From Agrobacterium tumefaciens (lineage in GTDB: Bacteria > Pseudomonadota > Alphaproteobacteria > Rhizobiales > Rhizobiaceae): DNA of 64,000 bases. Each line of letters opens with the position of its first letter. Positions within the stretch are counted from its first letter, which is position 1. The position numbers and the translations under genes were made by a program. The DNA lies in contig CP048470.1 of assembly GCA_025559845.1 (NCBI GenBank), forward strand, positions 596,001 to 660,000, in the 5' to 3' direction. Positions 50,549-59,611 of this stretch are shown here, one piece after another. The notes under the pieces were generated by a model, which was not told where the DNA came from, made no database searches, and saw only the letters and a list, made by a program, of their open reading frames with translations.

Positions 50549-53500
50549 TCAAACTACATTCGAAGCAGTGTTATTCCATTCATCTTCAGTTACGAGGTGT
50601 CCAAACGGATCGAGTGGGACGTCCGACGTGTCTACGGCAACCATCGTGTCGAGAGTTTCCCCTGTGATCGTATGGTCGGCATCAGCATCGACCGGCTCGG
50701 ACAGCGACGTCAGCCCGTCGAGGGAAACAGTCAAATCCTCGGCGCTCTCTTCGACAAGTTCGGAAAGATTATCCTGACTGTCAGGCTGCGCATCCGACGG
50801 AAGAGCATCATCGCCGACGGTCGCGTCAATGGTGTTCAGACCGATGAAATCATCTGCCGCGAACATCATTGCCTGATCGGGAACACCCGCGCCTGATGGC
50901 TCCACGTTAACAACCAGAGACGACTGCTCAATAGCACCAGACGGATGGACAAGCTGATATTCAAATGTGTCCGTTTGCGCTTCGGCGAAATGCGCCAAAT
51001 CAGACGCCGGCGCATAACTGTAATTTCCGTCGGCATCGACAGTGAGGGTGCCAAATTCGCCCTCGATGGTCATCGCGCCGATGACCTTCACGTAACTCGT
51101 GCCATCAAAGATCTCGAACGCCGTAAATGTGGAGCCCGTTTCGTCATTGGCGAGCAGATTGCCACTGTCGCCGACCCCATTCTCGAATTCGAACTGATCC
51201 GTGTAGGTGACGTCAATGTCGGTGGCGATCGTAGCGGAGACATTAACTAGCGAGCCGGTCAGTGTTGAGTGGATACGATAGTTGCCCGCCGTAAAATCGA
51301 CCTCGGAAAGATCAATCGATGCCACGACACCAAGACCACCTACAAGAACATTGAAGGTATCGGTGGCGACCGTTTCCCACGTGCCAGGGGCAGCCTCTCT
51401 TTGAAGCGAGACAGCCCCACTGGATAGGGCCGCAAGCAGCACTGACACTGTGACACTACCTGAAATCACCATGCTGTCGGTGATGACGAAGGTCGCGCTG
51501 TCATATGTGCTCGTTTGCCCGAGACTGCCCGAGAGCAATGTCGAACCGCTAGCCGTGAAGAAATCGGTGTCCGTCACGTTGTCCCATACGACGGTTGCCT
51601 CAGCACTATCGCCTGTCGCTGCGAACTCAAACACTGCCGGAAGCCCCGGATCAGTGCCATTCCATGTCATGGTGACGCTATCACTGCCGATCTGCACGTT
51701 CAGCGTTGCGGTGCCTGTGTTACCGGTGGCATCTACGAGCGTGTATTCGAACTGGTCGACCTGACCTATTCCTGCACCATTCGCGAGGGGCGTATAGGTG
51801 AAGGTACCATCGGGGAGGATCGATAACTCTCCAAAGTCGCCCTGGATAACGGTTCCTGCGGGATCAACTGACTGACCATCAACGCTCTGCACGGTAGTGC
51901 CCGTTGGCACGTCATCATTATCGATGACGTTTCCACTCACTTCGACAGCTTCGTATCCTCCGGCCTCCGTGAAATCGTAATCGGTAGCCGTCACTGTCAG
52001 GGTACCACCCACGCCGGCGCCAAGCAGCCCATCATAGCCCATGAAGGCCCGATATTCTCCCGCATCGAGTCCCTGTACGGTACCGCTCGCTCCGCCGAAA
52101 AGATCAAGGGACAGAATCGTGGCGTTCGTTTGACCATCAATACTGGTCCACTGTTGTGTCGTCGCATCCCACTTCTGTACGACGAGATTGTAATCGCTGA
52201 GAACACCTGCCCCGAGAATGCCGTTGAAATCGAAAGCCAAGTCCTGCGTGTGACCACTTTCCACTTCAAACTCTACGGTATCGGCAAATAGCTGCAGATC
52301 GATCCCCGCAAGACTGACGACAGCCAAGTAAGTCTCGCTGCCATGCGGTACGTCCTCGGTAACGGTCGGCAGAATATTCACCTGGGCAGATGCCACATCG
52401 TCCGTCGGCTCGAGATCTGCATCGGCGTCCGCATCTGCATCTGCGTCGGCATCGGCATCAGCGTCAGCATCTGCATCCGCGTCAGCGTCGGCATCTGCAT
52501 CGGCATCTGCATCGGCGTCGGCGTCAGCATCAGCATCCGCATCGGCATCTGCATCCGCGTCAGCATCTGCATCCGCGTCGGCATCTGCATCAGCGTCAGC
52601 ATCTGCGTCAGCATCGGCATCTGCATCCGCGTCAGCATCAGCATCTGCATCCGCGTCAGCATCAGCATCTCCATCTGCATCCGCATCCGCATCAGCGTCT
52701 GCGTCAGCATCTGCATCCGCGTCAGCGTCAGCATCGGCATCTGCATCTGCATCTGCATCGGCATCTGCATCTGCATCTGCATCGGCGTCAGCATCGGCAT
52801 CGGCGTCAGCATCGGCATCTGCATCCGCGTCGGCGTCAGCATCCGCATCCGCGTCAGCATCCGCATCTGCATCCGCGTCGGCGTCAGCATCTGCGTCTGC
52901 GTCAGCATCTGCATCTGCATCCGCATCCGCATCTGCATCCGCGTCAGCATCCGCATCTGCATCGGCATCTGCATCTGCATCCGCATCAGCATCCGCGTCC
53001 GCATCAGCATCAGCATCTGCATCCGCATCAGCATCTGCATCCGCGTCGGCATCTGCATCTGCATCGGCATCGGCATCGGCATCGGCATCCGCATCGGCAT
53101 CTGCATCCGCGTCAGCGTCGGCATCTGCATCTGCATCTGCGTCGGCGTCAGCATCAGCATCCGCATCTGCATCCGCGTCAGCATCTGCATCCGCGTCGGC
53201 ATCTGCATCAGCGTCAGCATCGGCATCTGCATCCGCGTCAGCATCAGCATCCGCGTCAGCATCAGCATCTGCATCCGCGTCAGCATCAGCATCTGCATCC
53301 GCGTCAGCATCCGCATCTGCATCGGCATCTGCATCTGCATCTGCATCTGCATCGGCATCTGCATCGGCATCAGCGTCAGCATCTGCATCTGCATCAGCAT
53401 CGGCATCGGCATCGGCGTCAGCGTCAGCGTCAGCATCGGCATCAGCGTCCGCATCTGCATCCGCATCAGCATCCGCGTCCGCATCAGCATCAGCATCTGC

Positions 53501-54262
53501 ATCTGCATCCGCATCTGCATCCGCGTCAGCATCCGCATCAGCGTCGGCGTCAGCATCAGCATCAGCATCGGCGTCCGCATCAGCGTCAGCGTCAGCATCC
53601 GCATCTGCATCAGCGTCGGCGTCGGCATCTGCATCTGCATCAGCGTCAGCATCTGCATCTGCATCCGCATCAGCGTCTGCATCCGCGTCGGCGTCAGCAT
53701 CCGCATCAGCGTCAGCATCCGCGTCGGCGTCAGCATCTGCATCCGCATCAGCGTCGGCATCTGCATCTGCATCAGCGTCCGCATCTGCATCGGCATCTGC
53801 ATCGGCATCAGCATCCGCGTCCGCATCAGCGTCCGCATCGCCATCATCTCCCGATGAACTGCCACCGATGGCAGCACCACCTGCGAGAAGTCCGAGCGCA
53901 GCTAATCCGAGAACGGAGCCACCACCGCTCGCAGAAGCACCAACAAGTTGATCGACACCTTCAATCTGCGAAAACTCGAAATCTGCCAAACCATCGCTGT
54001 TTTCGCCAAGCCAAAGATTTCCATTCTCGTCCTCAAGCACGAGTTGGCTATGTTCGCCGTCAACCTCTCGATAGAAATTTCCGATCCGGACGGTCTCACC
54101 GGACCGCATGCGAAGCAAGAGGTCATCTCCATCACGAACGAAGTCGGCGACATCATTGCGGGACGCGCGAATTTGCACGAGGCTCGGCTCATCAATCGTC
54201 AATTTGTCGAGTGGAACGGTCCGAGAATTTCCGGCGGCCATATCGGTTACGATTGCAACCAT
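50549..54262 (-). CDS. BapA-like secreted surface protein with 475-residue Asp-Ala repeat
   Basis: 1237 residues from the ATG at 54262, with AGGAGG 8 bases upstream. Residues 1-110 match the BapA prefix-like N-terminal domain ([40 protein letters not shown]), followed by a Gly/Ala-rich hydrophobic stretch ([19 protein letters not shown]). Residues 142-616 alternate Asp and Ala without a break except Gly at 531. Residues 617-1237 hold VCBS/Ig-like modules: [20 protein letters not shown] with [20 protein letters not shown], and a second, [20 protein letters not shown] with [20 protein letters not shown]. No RTX GGxGxD repeats are seen; the acidic C-terminus probably bears the type I secretion signal. 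It is most likely a biofilm/attachment protein kept at or released from the surface. Many family members are much longer. Confidence 0.88.
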   Translation of the reverse strand: MVAIVTDMAAGNSRTVPLDKLTIDEPSLVQIRASRNDVADFVRDGDDLLLRMRSGETVRIGNFYREVDGEHSQLVLEDENGNLWLGENSDGLADFEFSQIEGVDQLVGASASGGGSVLGLAALGLLAGGAAIGGSSSGDDGDADADADADADADADADADADADADADADADADADADADADADADADADADADADADADADADADADADADADADADADADADADADADADADADADADADADADADADADADADADADADADADADADADADADADADADADADADADADADADADADADADADADADADADADADADADADADADADADADADADADADADADADADADADADADADADADADADADADADADADADADADADADADADADADADADADADADADADADADADADADADADADADADADADADADADADADADADADADADADADADADADADADADADADADADADADADADADADADADADADADADADADADADADADADADADADADADADADGDADADADADADADADADADADADADADADADADADADADADADADADADADADADADADADADADADADADADADADADADADADLEPTDDVASAQVNILPTVTEDVPHGSETYLAVVSLAGIDLQLFADTVEFEVESGHTQDLAFDFNGILGAGVLSDYNLVVQKWDATTQQWTSIDGQTNATILSLDLFGGASGTVQGLDAGEYRAFMGYDGLLGAGVGGTLTVTATDYDFTEAGGYEAVEVSGNVIDNDDVPTGTTVQSVDGQSVDPAGTVIQGDFGELSILPDGTFTYTPLANGAGIGQVDQFEYTLVDATGNTGTATLNVQIGSDSVTMTWNGTDPGLPAVFEFAATGDSAEATVVWDNVTDTDFFTASGSTLLSGSLGQTSTYDSATFVITDSMVISGSVTVSVLLAALSSGAVSLQREAAPGTWETVATDTFNVLVGGLGVVASIDLSEVDFTAGNYRIHSTLTGSLVNVSATIATDIDVTYTDQFEFENGVGDSGNLLANDETGSTFTAFEIFDGTSYVKVIGAMTIEGEFGTLTVDADGNYSYAPASDLAHFAEAQTDTFEYQLVHPSGAIEQSSLVVNVEPSGAGVPDQAMMFAADDFIGLNTIDATVGDDALPSDAQPDSQDNLSELVEESAEDLTVSLDGLTSLSEPVDADADHTITGETLDTMVAVDTSDVPLDPFGHLVTEDEWNNTASNVV
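52415..53839 (-). repeat. Hexanucleotide-periodic coding repeat (Asp-Ala x 237 plus Asp)
   Basis: 1425 bases with strict 6-base periodicity encode (Asp-Ala)237-Asp on the minus strand, with one Gly codon (52670-52672). Both Asp codons and all four Ala codons are used in irregular order, so the DNA is degenerate while the protein is constant. The other frames therefore stay open too and give spurious long frames on both strands. Confidence 0.97.
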
Positions 54263-54856
54263 AAAACTGTCCTCCTGCAACGCGGCAACATTTCGGCGAC
54301 AGAAAACCGCTGCCGCTTCAAACGCCAAGCAACATTCAAAAAAATGGATTTTTGCGAACGGCTGAACCGCTGCAGAGATAGAGCCCGAAATCCTCCAACT
54401 CTACTCTTTTGCCTCGAAGGGAAGCTTCCCTCTCAAGAACCTCTCCCGCTTCCATAATCGCATAAAAACGAGGCATCGCAAGACAAAAAACAACTCCTGA
54501 GAGCATTAGCGTGTGCTTGTTAAGGATTCTGCTTCAGCCACCTACAGAAATTCATCCCTCAGAAATAATTGGTTTTTGATCCACTCGTGGGCTTCATAGA
54601 GCGTGAAAATTTTCAATCGAATGTTCTTTTGCCAACCTTTTTGCCTCGCGCGATACTCGTTAAAATAGCACCGCTTTCAAACCAAACGAAAGGACGGCTG
54701 ATCCTAAGAAAGGACCAGAAAAAAGGGGGGCTGGAGTTTGCAATACCGCAGGCAAAATAGCCATTTCCAGCAACTTGGAATGACGCAAGACAGCCACAAA
54801 AATTGACAAAAATCAAAAAGATAAAGGTCATTTCGCGGCTATGGCAGTGGTATGCT
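54263..54856. other. 594-base intergenic region between TolC-like and adhesin genes
   Basis: AT-rich relative to its surroundings. I find no gene with a convincing start and ribosome site. It should contain the adhesin promoter and possibly a terminator of the TolC-like gene; a stem such as TTTGC...GCAAA near 54735-54760 is too weak to call. Confidence 0.5.
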
Positions 54857-56296
54857 CTACAAAGATATACCTTGGACGGTCTGGCCTTCCAATGAAAATG
54901 CTTCGCGCATTCGTCCGGCACTGAAGGTGCAGTCGATGTTCAACCTGTGCAGATCATATTGAATGTTAGAGATATCGAACCTTGCTGCATGTAATTCCTG
55001 ATCGGCATTCAGCAGATCGAGCAGACTGCGCGTTCCCAGTTCAACATATTGTGTCCGATAAAGGTCCCGTGTCTGTCGCATCGTGGATTGGCGTGTTGAA
55101 AGCGAGCGGCTCAAGCTTTCTTTGCTCGAAATCTGACTGCTTGATTCCGTCAGGTTTCTCAGAATATCTACCCGCGCACGAGCTTCTGCCGCCTGCGAAG
55201 CGCCAAGTGCCTGCACTGCCATATTCCGCCGAGCACTTGTTGCCCCACCATTATAAAGGCTTCCTGTGACCTTCAATCCGATGGTGTAGTCAGGGTCAGG
55301 TGAGCCAATCTCCGAAACATCAACCCCAACTCCAGCGTCCAGTGACAAGGTAGGAAGGCCTTCGGCCTTGGCAAGGTTTATCTGCGCGGCCGCTGCCTCG
55401 CGGTCTGCCTCTGCCTGCATAACTGCCGGAACACGCGACCAGTCAAGTTGTGTGGAACCGCAGGACTTCGAAAGCCAGCCTGGCATTTTGTTCGAGACGT
55501 CGATACGTCCGCTTATTCCGCTGACGTTAGCCAAAACGGCTTCCCAGCGCGACAGTTGCCCGTCGATTTCCAGCAACGTGGCTTCTGCCGCCTGCACACG
55601 TGCTTCAGCCTGTAGAAGGTCGGAGCGCGTACTTGCGCCCTTGTCAGTCCGAGACTTCACCAGTTGCACGATTGCCTTGGTATCATTGATCTGATCACGA
55701 GCCACACCTCGTAGTGCGCGGTTGCGCTGGATTTCGATAACAGAGTAGGCCGCTTCGCGTGCTAGATCATCCACCGCCATCAAGACCTGCGATTTTCGGC
55801 CTGCAATTCCGGCCGTCGCAATCTTTATCTTGTTGTCGACCTTGCCAAAATCGTAGAGCATCTGGGAGGCGTTGAGGCTGAGATCTGGGCTATATCGATC
55901 CGATCGATAGGTATTGTAGGAGGAGTCCAGGCCCCAACTGACGCTTGGAAGATAACCGGCCCTCGCTTCGTTGACCGACTCTGTCTGCTGACGTAACCGG
56001 CCAATGGTTTCCGTAACGGCCGGGTGCCATTCGACAGCCTTCCTCACAGCAGTCTCGAGTGACAGAGGCCCTCTATGCTCTGACTTGCGATATTGCACGG
56101 GTTCGGCTTGCCGCTCTGTTGATCCCGTCACACCAGGCAGATCGATCCTTTGTGATACGCCCGTATGGTTGGCTGAAATGTCTGAACTTCCTTTTGATCC
56201 CTGTCTGTTTTTTATATTCGAACCGTTGGCGCACCCCGTTGCGAGCGCGCAAAGGGCGATCGTGCACAGAAAGGGTGAAAACCAAGAAAACCGCAT
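54857..56296 (-). CDS. TolC-family outer-membrane lipoprotein channel
   Basis: 479 residues from the ATG at 56296, with AAGGTGG 7-13 bases upstream; the ATG at 56314 is within that site. SPFLCTIALCALATGCANGS gives a lipoprotein signal with Cys at about residue 22. The mature protein has the two repeated outer-membrane-efflux-protein halves: LSLETAVRKAVEWHPAVTET, INEARAGYLPSVSWG-like text (VNEARAGYLPSVSWGLDSSY), and INLAKAEGLPTLSLDAGVGV, ending LGTRSLLDLLNADQELHAAR. It would form the outer-membrane duct of the type I system. It lies upstream of the adhesin gene in the same direction, separated by 594 bases. Confidence 0.92.
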   Translation of the reverse strand: MRFSWFSPFLCTIALCALATGCANGSNIKNRQGSKGSSDISANHTGVSQRIDLPGVTGSTERQAEPVQYRKSEHRGPLSLETAVRKAVEWHPAVTETIGRLRQQTESVNEARAGYLPSVSWGLDSSYNTYRSDRYSPDLSLNASQMLYDFGKVDNKIKIATAGIAGRKSQVLMAVDDLAREAAYSVIEIQRNRALRGVARDQINDTKAIVQLVKSRTDKGASTRSDLLQAEARVQAAEATLLEIDGQLSRWEAVLANVSGISGRIDVSNKMPGWLSKSCGSTQLDWSRVPAVMQAEADREAAAAQINLAKAEGLPTLSLDAGVGVDVSEIGSPDPDYTIGLKVTGSLYNGGATSARRNMAVQALGASQAAEARARVDILRNLTESSSQISSKESLSRSLSTRQSTMRQTRDLYRTQYVELGTRSLLDLLNADQELHAARFDISNIQYDLHRLNIDCTFSAGRMREAFSLEGQTVQGISL

Positions 56297-56415
56297 GCAA
56301 CGTTCCACCTTCAAAACAGAAGAATGAGCAACTTGCCAGCACGCAGAACGGAAGAATGGCCACTAAAGCGCCGATACAGAATTCGGCCTTGAGGGGCAAA
56401 GCTAGGAGAGCATGG

Positions 56416-56430
56416 TTAACGGTTGGTTAA
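56416..56430. promoter_or_regulatory. CtrA-type box TTAA-N7-TTAA
   Basis: On the minus strand this reads TTAACCAACCGTTAACCAT, the full CtrA consensus of alphaproteobacteria (TTAA-N7-TTAA with the CCAT extension). It lies 120 bases upstream of the TolC-like gene start, in a 262-base intergenic region. Confidence 0.65.
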
Positions 56431-56508
56431 TAGTTGCACCCAAGCATTGCAGGGTAGAAAGCACGGATTAGCCTGGTTGTTGCCTTTCCGGCATGAGAAC
56501 GCCCCATC

Positions 56509-56535
56509 TGATCAGGCCGAAATTCGGCCAGATCA
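56509..56535 (-). terminator. Hairpin downstream of the FAD oxidoreductase operon
   Basis: TGATCAGGCCGAA and its partner TTCGGCCAGATCA form a nearly perfect stem (one A-A mismatch) 24 bases after the stop at 56559. There is no U-run. It may end the FAD-oxidoreductase operon before the TolC-like gene. Confidence 0.4.
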
Positions 56536-56558
56536 TGGGTTTCGACTTAGTTTCCAAC

Positions 56559-57890
56559 CTAAAATCCGCTGATGATTTCTATTTTTGAACCATCCGAGAA
56601 CCTGTTGAACCGGAAGTTATGCGGGTCAACGAGTGGCGCGGTACCCGCCACGATATCTGCCATGAGCCTGCCGGCCGCCGGACCGATACCAAATCCGTGG
56701 CCGGAGAACCCTGTCGCGATGAAGAAACCCGGGATTTGATCAACACCCGAAATCACGGGGATTGCGTCTGGCGTGACATCGATTTTCCCTGCCCATCGCT
56801 GTGCTATTTCGGCTTTTTCAAAGGCAGGAAAGGCCTTGCACAAATTTGACAGTGCCTTGTCCTGAAGACTGAACGACGGTTTGGGGTCGAGAACACGGTT
56901 ATATTCGAAAGGCGAAGCCTCATCGTTTTTCCATCGGCGAGGAAGCCGTGCTTCGTCTAGGAAACCCAGACCGCCTCGCAACATCAAAGCACGCCATTCA
57001 TGGCCAAGCGCTGGGAGGAAATCGCGGAAGAAACGAAAGCTATCTGGGACAATATCGACGATATTCTCGAAACCATTGGCGATCGTGTAACCGCCGTCCT
57101 GTCGTTTGCGAATGGCAAACCCATTTGTCCAAATCGCCGATTCCGGCCCGCCTTCCATTGGTTTCGTCCTGATGACAGAATTGATAACCTTCAACTGTGG
57201 AAGCCTGATACCGGCGTTTCCGGCAAACAGGCTCGACCACGCACCACCTGCGAGAACCGCCGCATCGCAGGCAATGTAACCGCGCTCGGTAAAGACACCA
57301 CAGACCTTGCCAGCTTTGGTATCGATGCCTCTTACGGCACATTCAGTCATGATGTGGGCACCACGATCACGAGCCGCCTCCGCAACAGCCGGAGCTGCCT
57401 TCTGGGGTTCGGCCCGCCCGTCAACGGACGTGTATAACGCCCCCTTGATATTGAGCTTCGAGCCAGGGTTCATTTCAGCGAACTGCTGCGGCGTCAGCAT
57501 TCTCGTATTGAGTTGATAACCTTCAAGATTGCGCATCCAGCGCTCATGATCTTCGACCTCCTTGTCGGTCAGGCAGGTAAAAGTGATGCCTGCTTGCGTG
57601 TATCCGACATCCCTGCCGAGCCGCTCGTTCATGCCCGGCCATATGCGCAATGCTTCCGCCATCAGCGGCACTTCGCGCGGGTCTCTGCGGGTTATGCGCA
57701 CCCAACCCCAGTTGCGGCTCGATTGCTCATGACCAACGCCACCCTTTTCGCACAAAGCGACCTTGAAACCCCGCTCTGCCAACTCGAGCGTCGTCGACGT
57801 TCCGATGATGCCGCCGCCAATGACGACGACATCCACCTTTTGCGGCAGATCGGTATCTCCATGAAACGGAACGACGAAGGGACCGGGCAT
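56559..57890 (-). CDS. FAD-dependent amine/amino-acid oxidoreductase (DAO family) 3
   Basis: 443 residues from the ATG at 57890, preceded by AGGAG; 38 upstream residues to 58004 overlap the previous gene and are rejected. VDVVVIGGGIIGTSTTLELA (about residues 17-36) is the FAD-binding GxGxxG motif. GVGHEQSSRNWGWVRITRRD resembles sarcosine-oxidase-beta/DadA relatives, and VTPDAIPVISGVDQIPGFFI with ATGFSGHGFGIGPAAGRLMA is the C-terminal FAD motif of the DAO family. It oxidises a C-N bond of an amine or D-/N-substituted amino acid. It is the last gene of a long operon with a peptide-type importer. Confidence 0.88.
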   Translation of the reverse strand: MPGPFVVPFHGDTDLPQKVDVVVIGGGIIGTSTTLELAERGFKVALCEKGGVGHEQSSRNWGWVRITRRDPREVPLMAEALRIWPGMNERLGRDVGYTQAGITFTCLTDKEVEDHERWMRNLEGYQLNTRMLTPQQFAEMNPGSKLNIKGALYTSVDGRAEPQKAAPAVAEAARDRGAHIMTECAVRGIDTKAGKVCGVFTERGYIACDAAVLAGGAWSSLFAGNAGIRLPQLKVINSVIRTKPMEGGPESAIWTNGFAIRKRQDGGYTIANGFENIVDIVPDSFRFFRDFLPALGHEWRALMLRGGLGFLDEARLPRRWKNDEASPFEYNRVLDPKPSFSLQDKALSNLCKAFPAFEKAEIAQRWAGKIDVTPDAIPVISGVDQIPGFFIATGFSGHGFGIGPAAGRLMADIVAGTAPLVDPHNFRFNRFSDGSKIEIISGF

Positions 57891-57930
57891 TTTTGAAAAC
57901 TCCTGAGGTGTCTGAAATATCGAAGACTGG

Positions 57931-59103
57931 CTAACCGTGAAGCTCGAGCTTCGCCTGGGGGGTATTTGCGCCAAATCGGTTGAACTTGAATGAAGAGAGG
58001 TCATGAGTAGGCTGACGGCCCGTCACGAGATCGGAGAGTATTTGGCCCGTGACAGGCCCAAGACAGAAACCATGACCGGAAAAACCCATGCCGATGACGA
58101 GGCCGGAAATTCCGGGCGCATGGTCGAGAACAGGCAGCGCATCCGGAGTAAGATCGAGGAGGCCCGCCCAACACTCCTCGATCGGTGTTTCGGAGAGGCC
58201 AGGCAGCAAATGGTCGAGCGTTTTGATGATCGCGTTCAAACTAGACAACGGCGGACGGATAAGCGGTCGATCTCCGGCGCTTGTCGTGACTGTTTCCATG
58301 CTCCCCGACCAGTCGAGCATACCGCTAGTGATCCGAAGACGACCGTTCACTTCCTGCCGTCCGGCCCAGTCGCCGCCGCACACGCCGATCACCTGATCGA
58401 GAACTGGTGCAACGGGTCGGCTGCGAATGACCGCAACCATCGGGGTGCGGATCGGGACAGAAAGGCCGAGCGGTTCGAGCAGTGCGTTTCCAAGCATTCC
58501 ACCGGCGAGCACCACGCTGTCGACACCAAGTTTGCGAACACCCGTCCTGATGCCCACGACGCTGCCGCCGGAGACGGCAATTGCCTCGACGTTTTCGCCC
58601 ATAGCCAACGCAACGCCATGTCGCGATAGCGCCGCGATATAGGCAGCACTGACCGCCTGCGGATCAGCGTGTCCATCCGTCGGGCAAAAAGAGGCGCCGG
58701 GAACGGCCTCTGAAACTGCAGGTGCGATATCCCTCACCGCCTGATTATCCGCTAGGAACGCAAGGTCGAGGCCAAGTCCCTGCTGTTCGGAGACCATCGA
58801 ACGGATTACCCCGTATTCGTTCCCGTTGCGGGCAAGTCGCAGATTGCCACGTCGAGTGTAATGCGTTGGAGCACCAAGCTCCTCATGCAATGTCTGCCAA
58901 ATATTGACGGCATCAAGAGCAAGCGGCATTTCCGCCGGATCTCGGCCAGATTGCCGCACACCGGCAAGCGTCCAGCCAGATGCCATTGCCGCCGGGCCGA
59001 AACGATCGACCAGAACGACTTTGGCGCCCATTTTTGCCAGGGTATAAGCGGTCGCGCAGCCGCTGATGCCCGCGCCGATGACGGCAACATCAAATCTGTC
59101 CAT
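57931..59103 (-). CDS. FAD-dependent amine/amino-acid oxidoreductase (DAO family) 2
   Basis: 390 residues. FDVAVIGAGISGCATAYTLA (residues 4-23) is the FAD motif; AAMASGWTLAGVRQSGRDPA is the family's second block, and LTPDALPVLDHAPGISGLVI with GMGFSGHGFCLGPVTGQILS the C-terminal one. It is similar in plan to its neighbour at 56559 (both end KFNRFG/RFNRFS plus a short tail), suggesting an old duplication. It probably oxidises an N-methyl or D-amino acid. It lies 117 bases after the cupin gene and 40 bases before the third oxidoreductase. Confidence 0.88.
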   Translation of the reverse strand: MDRFDVAVIGAGISGCATAYTLAKMGAKVVLVDRFGPAAMASGWTLAGVRQSGRDPAEMPLALDAVNIWQTLHEELGAPTHYTRRGNLRLARNGNEYGVIRSMVSEQQGLGLDLAFLADNQAVRDIAPAVSEAVPGASFCPTDGHADPQAVSAAYIAALSRHGVALAMGENVEAIAVSGGSVVGIRTGVRKLGVDSVVLAGGMLGNALLEPLGLSVPIRTPMVAVIRSRPVAPVLDQVIGVCGGDWAGRQEVNGRLRITSGMLDWSGSMETVTTSAGDRPLIRPPLSSLNAIIKTLDHLLPGLSETPIEECWAGLLDLTPDALPVLDHAPGISGLVIGMGFSGHGFCLGPVTGQILSDLVTGRQPTHDLSSFKFNRFGANTPQAKLELHG

Positions 59104-59220
59104 CGCTGGTTCCCCTCATCGTCTGCTATCACGAGCCCAGACGATCACGCCGTTCATGATGGCTCTTTGGCCATCACCAAAGGCCTAGTCGCACGCATGC
59201 ACAATACGGCCAGGCACAGA

Positions 59221-59583
59221 TCAGGCGTTACCCGCACCGCCCTTGGGCACAACCATCGCGAATTTGCGGAAGGGCGTAAGAACAGTCAGCGAGATTGCAG
59301 CGTTGACTGGAATCGTGACGATATCTCCAACGCCAATGCGACGGATCTCGCCATCTGCCACCTGGCAATCCGCCTCACCTTCCATCACCACAAAGGTTTC
59401 GGCCAGAGGTCGGGCGGGATAGGCATAAACGCCGGGCGGCGCGATCCAGACTGCAGCTTTTGTGGCGGTTTCGGCGTCGCCTTCATCTACCCAGATCATG
59501 TTGCGATAGGATTGTGCACCATCCGCAGCCTTGGCCGCTTCCATCAGGCCAGTGTCATCGCCGACTTTTGCATAGATCGTCAT
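59221..59583 (-). CDS. Cupin-domain protein
   Basis: 120 residues forming one small beta-barrel. AVWIAPPGVYAYPARPLAET, FVVMEGEADCQVADGEIRRI and GVGDIVTIPVNAAISLTVLT correspond to the cupin core. The usual His-rich metal motif is reduced, since no HxH is visible, so it may not be a metal enzyme. This is the EutQ/DUF861-like kind often encoded beside amine and amino-acid oxidoreductases. It may act as an accessory or bind the substrate. It is 28 bases after the first oxidoreductase gene. Confidence 0.82.
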   Translation of the reverse strand: MTIYAKVGDDTGLMEAAKAADGAQSYRNMIWVDEGDAETATKAAVWIAPPGVYAYPARPLAETFVVMEGEADCQVADGEIRRIGVGDIVTIPVNAAISLTVLTPFRKFAMVVPKGGAGNA

Positions 59584-59611
59584 CTGCTTGTTCCTTTATA
59601 AAAAGAGAAAA

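Noticed and set aside
52415..53839. Possible CRISPR-like or other spaced repeat array
   Set aside because: The period is 6 bases with codon structure and there are no spacers, so it is a coding low-complexity repeat.
52343..54264. Long open frames on the plus strand (504 and 624 codons) and a second minus-strand frame (500 codons) across the repeat
   Set aside because: They are by-products of the 6-base periodicity of the Asp-Ala repeat, which cannot make stop codons in most frames. Their products (His/Arg/Gln-rich, Ile/Cys/Arg/Ser-rich or Met/Gln/Thr-rich) have no known domain and no fitting start sites.
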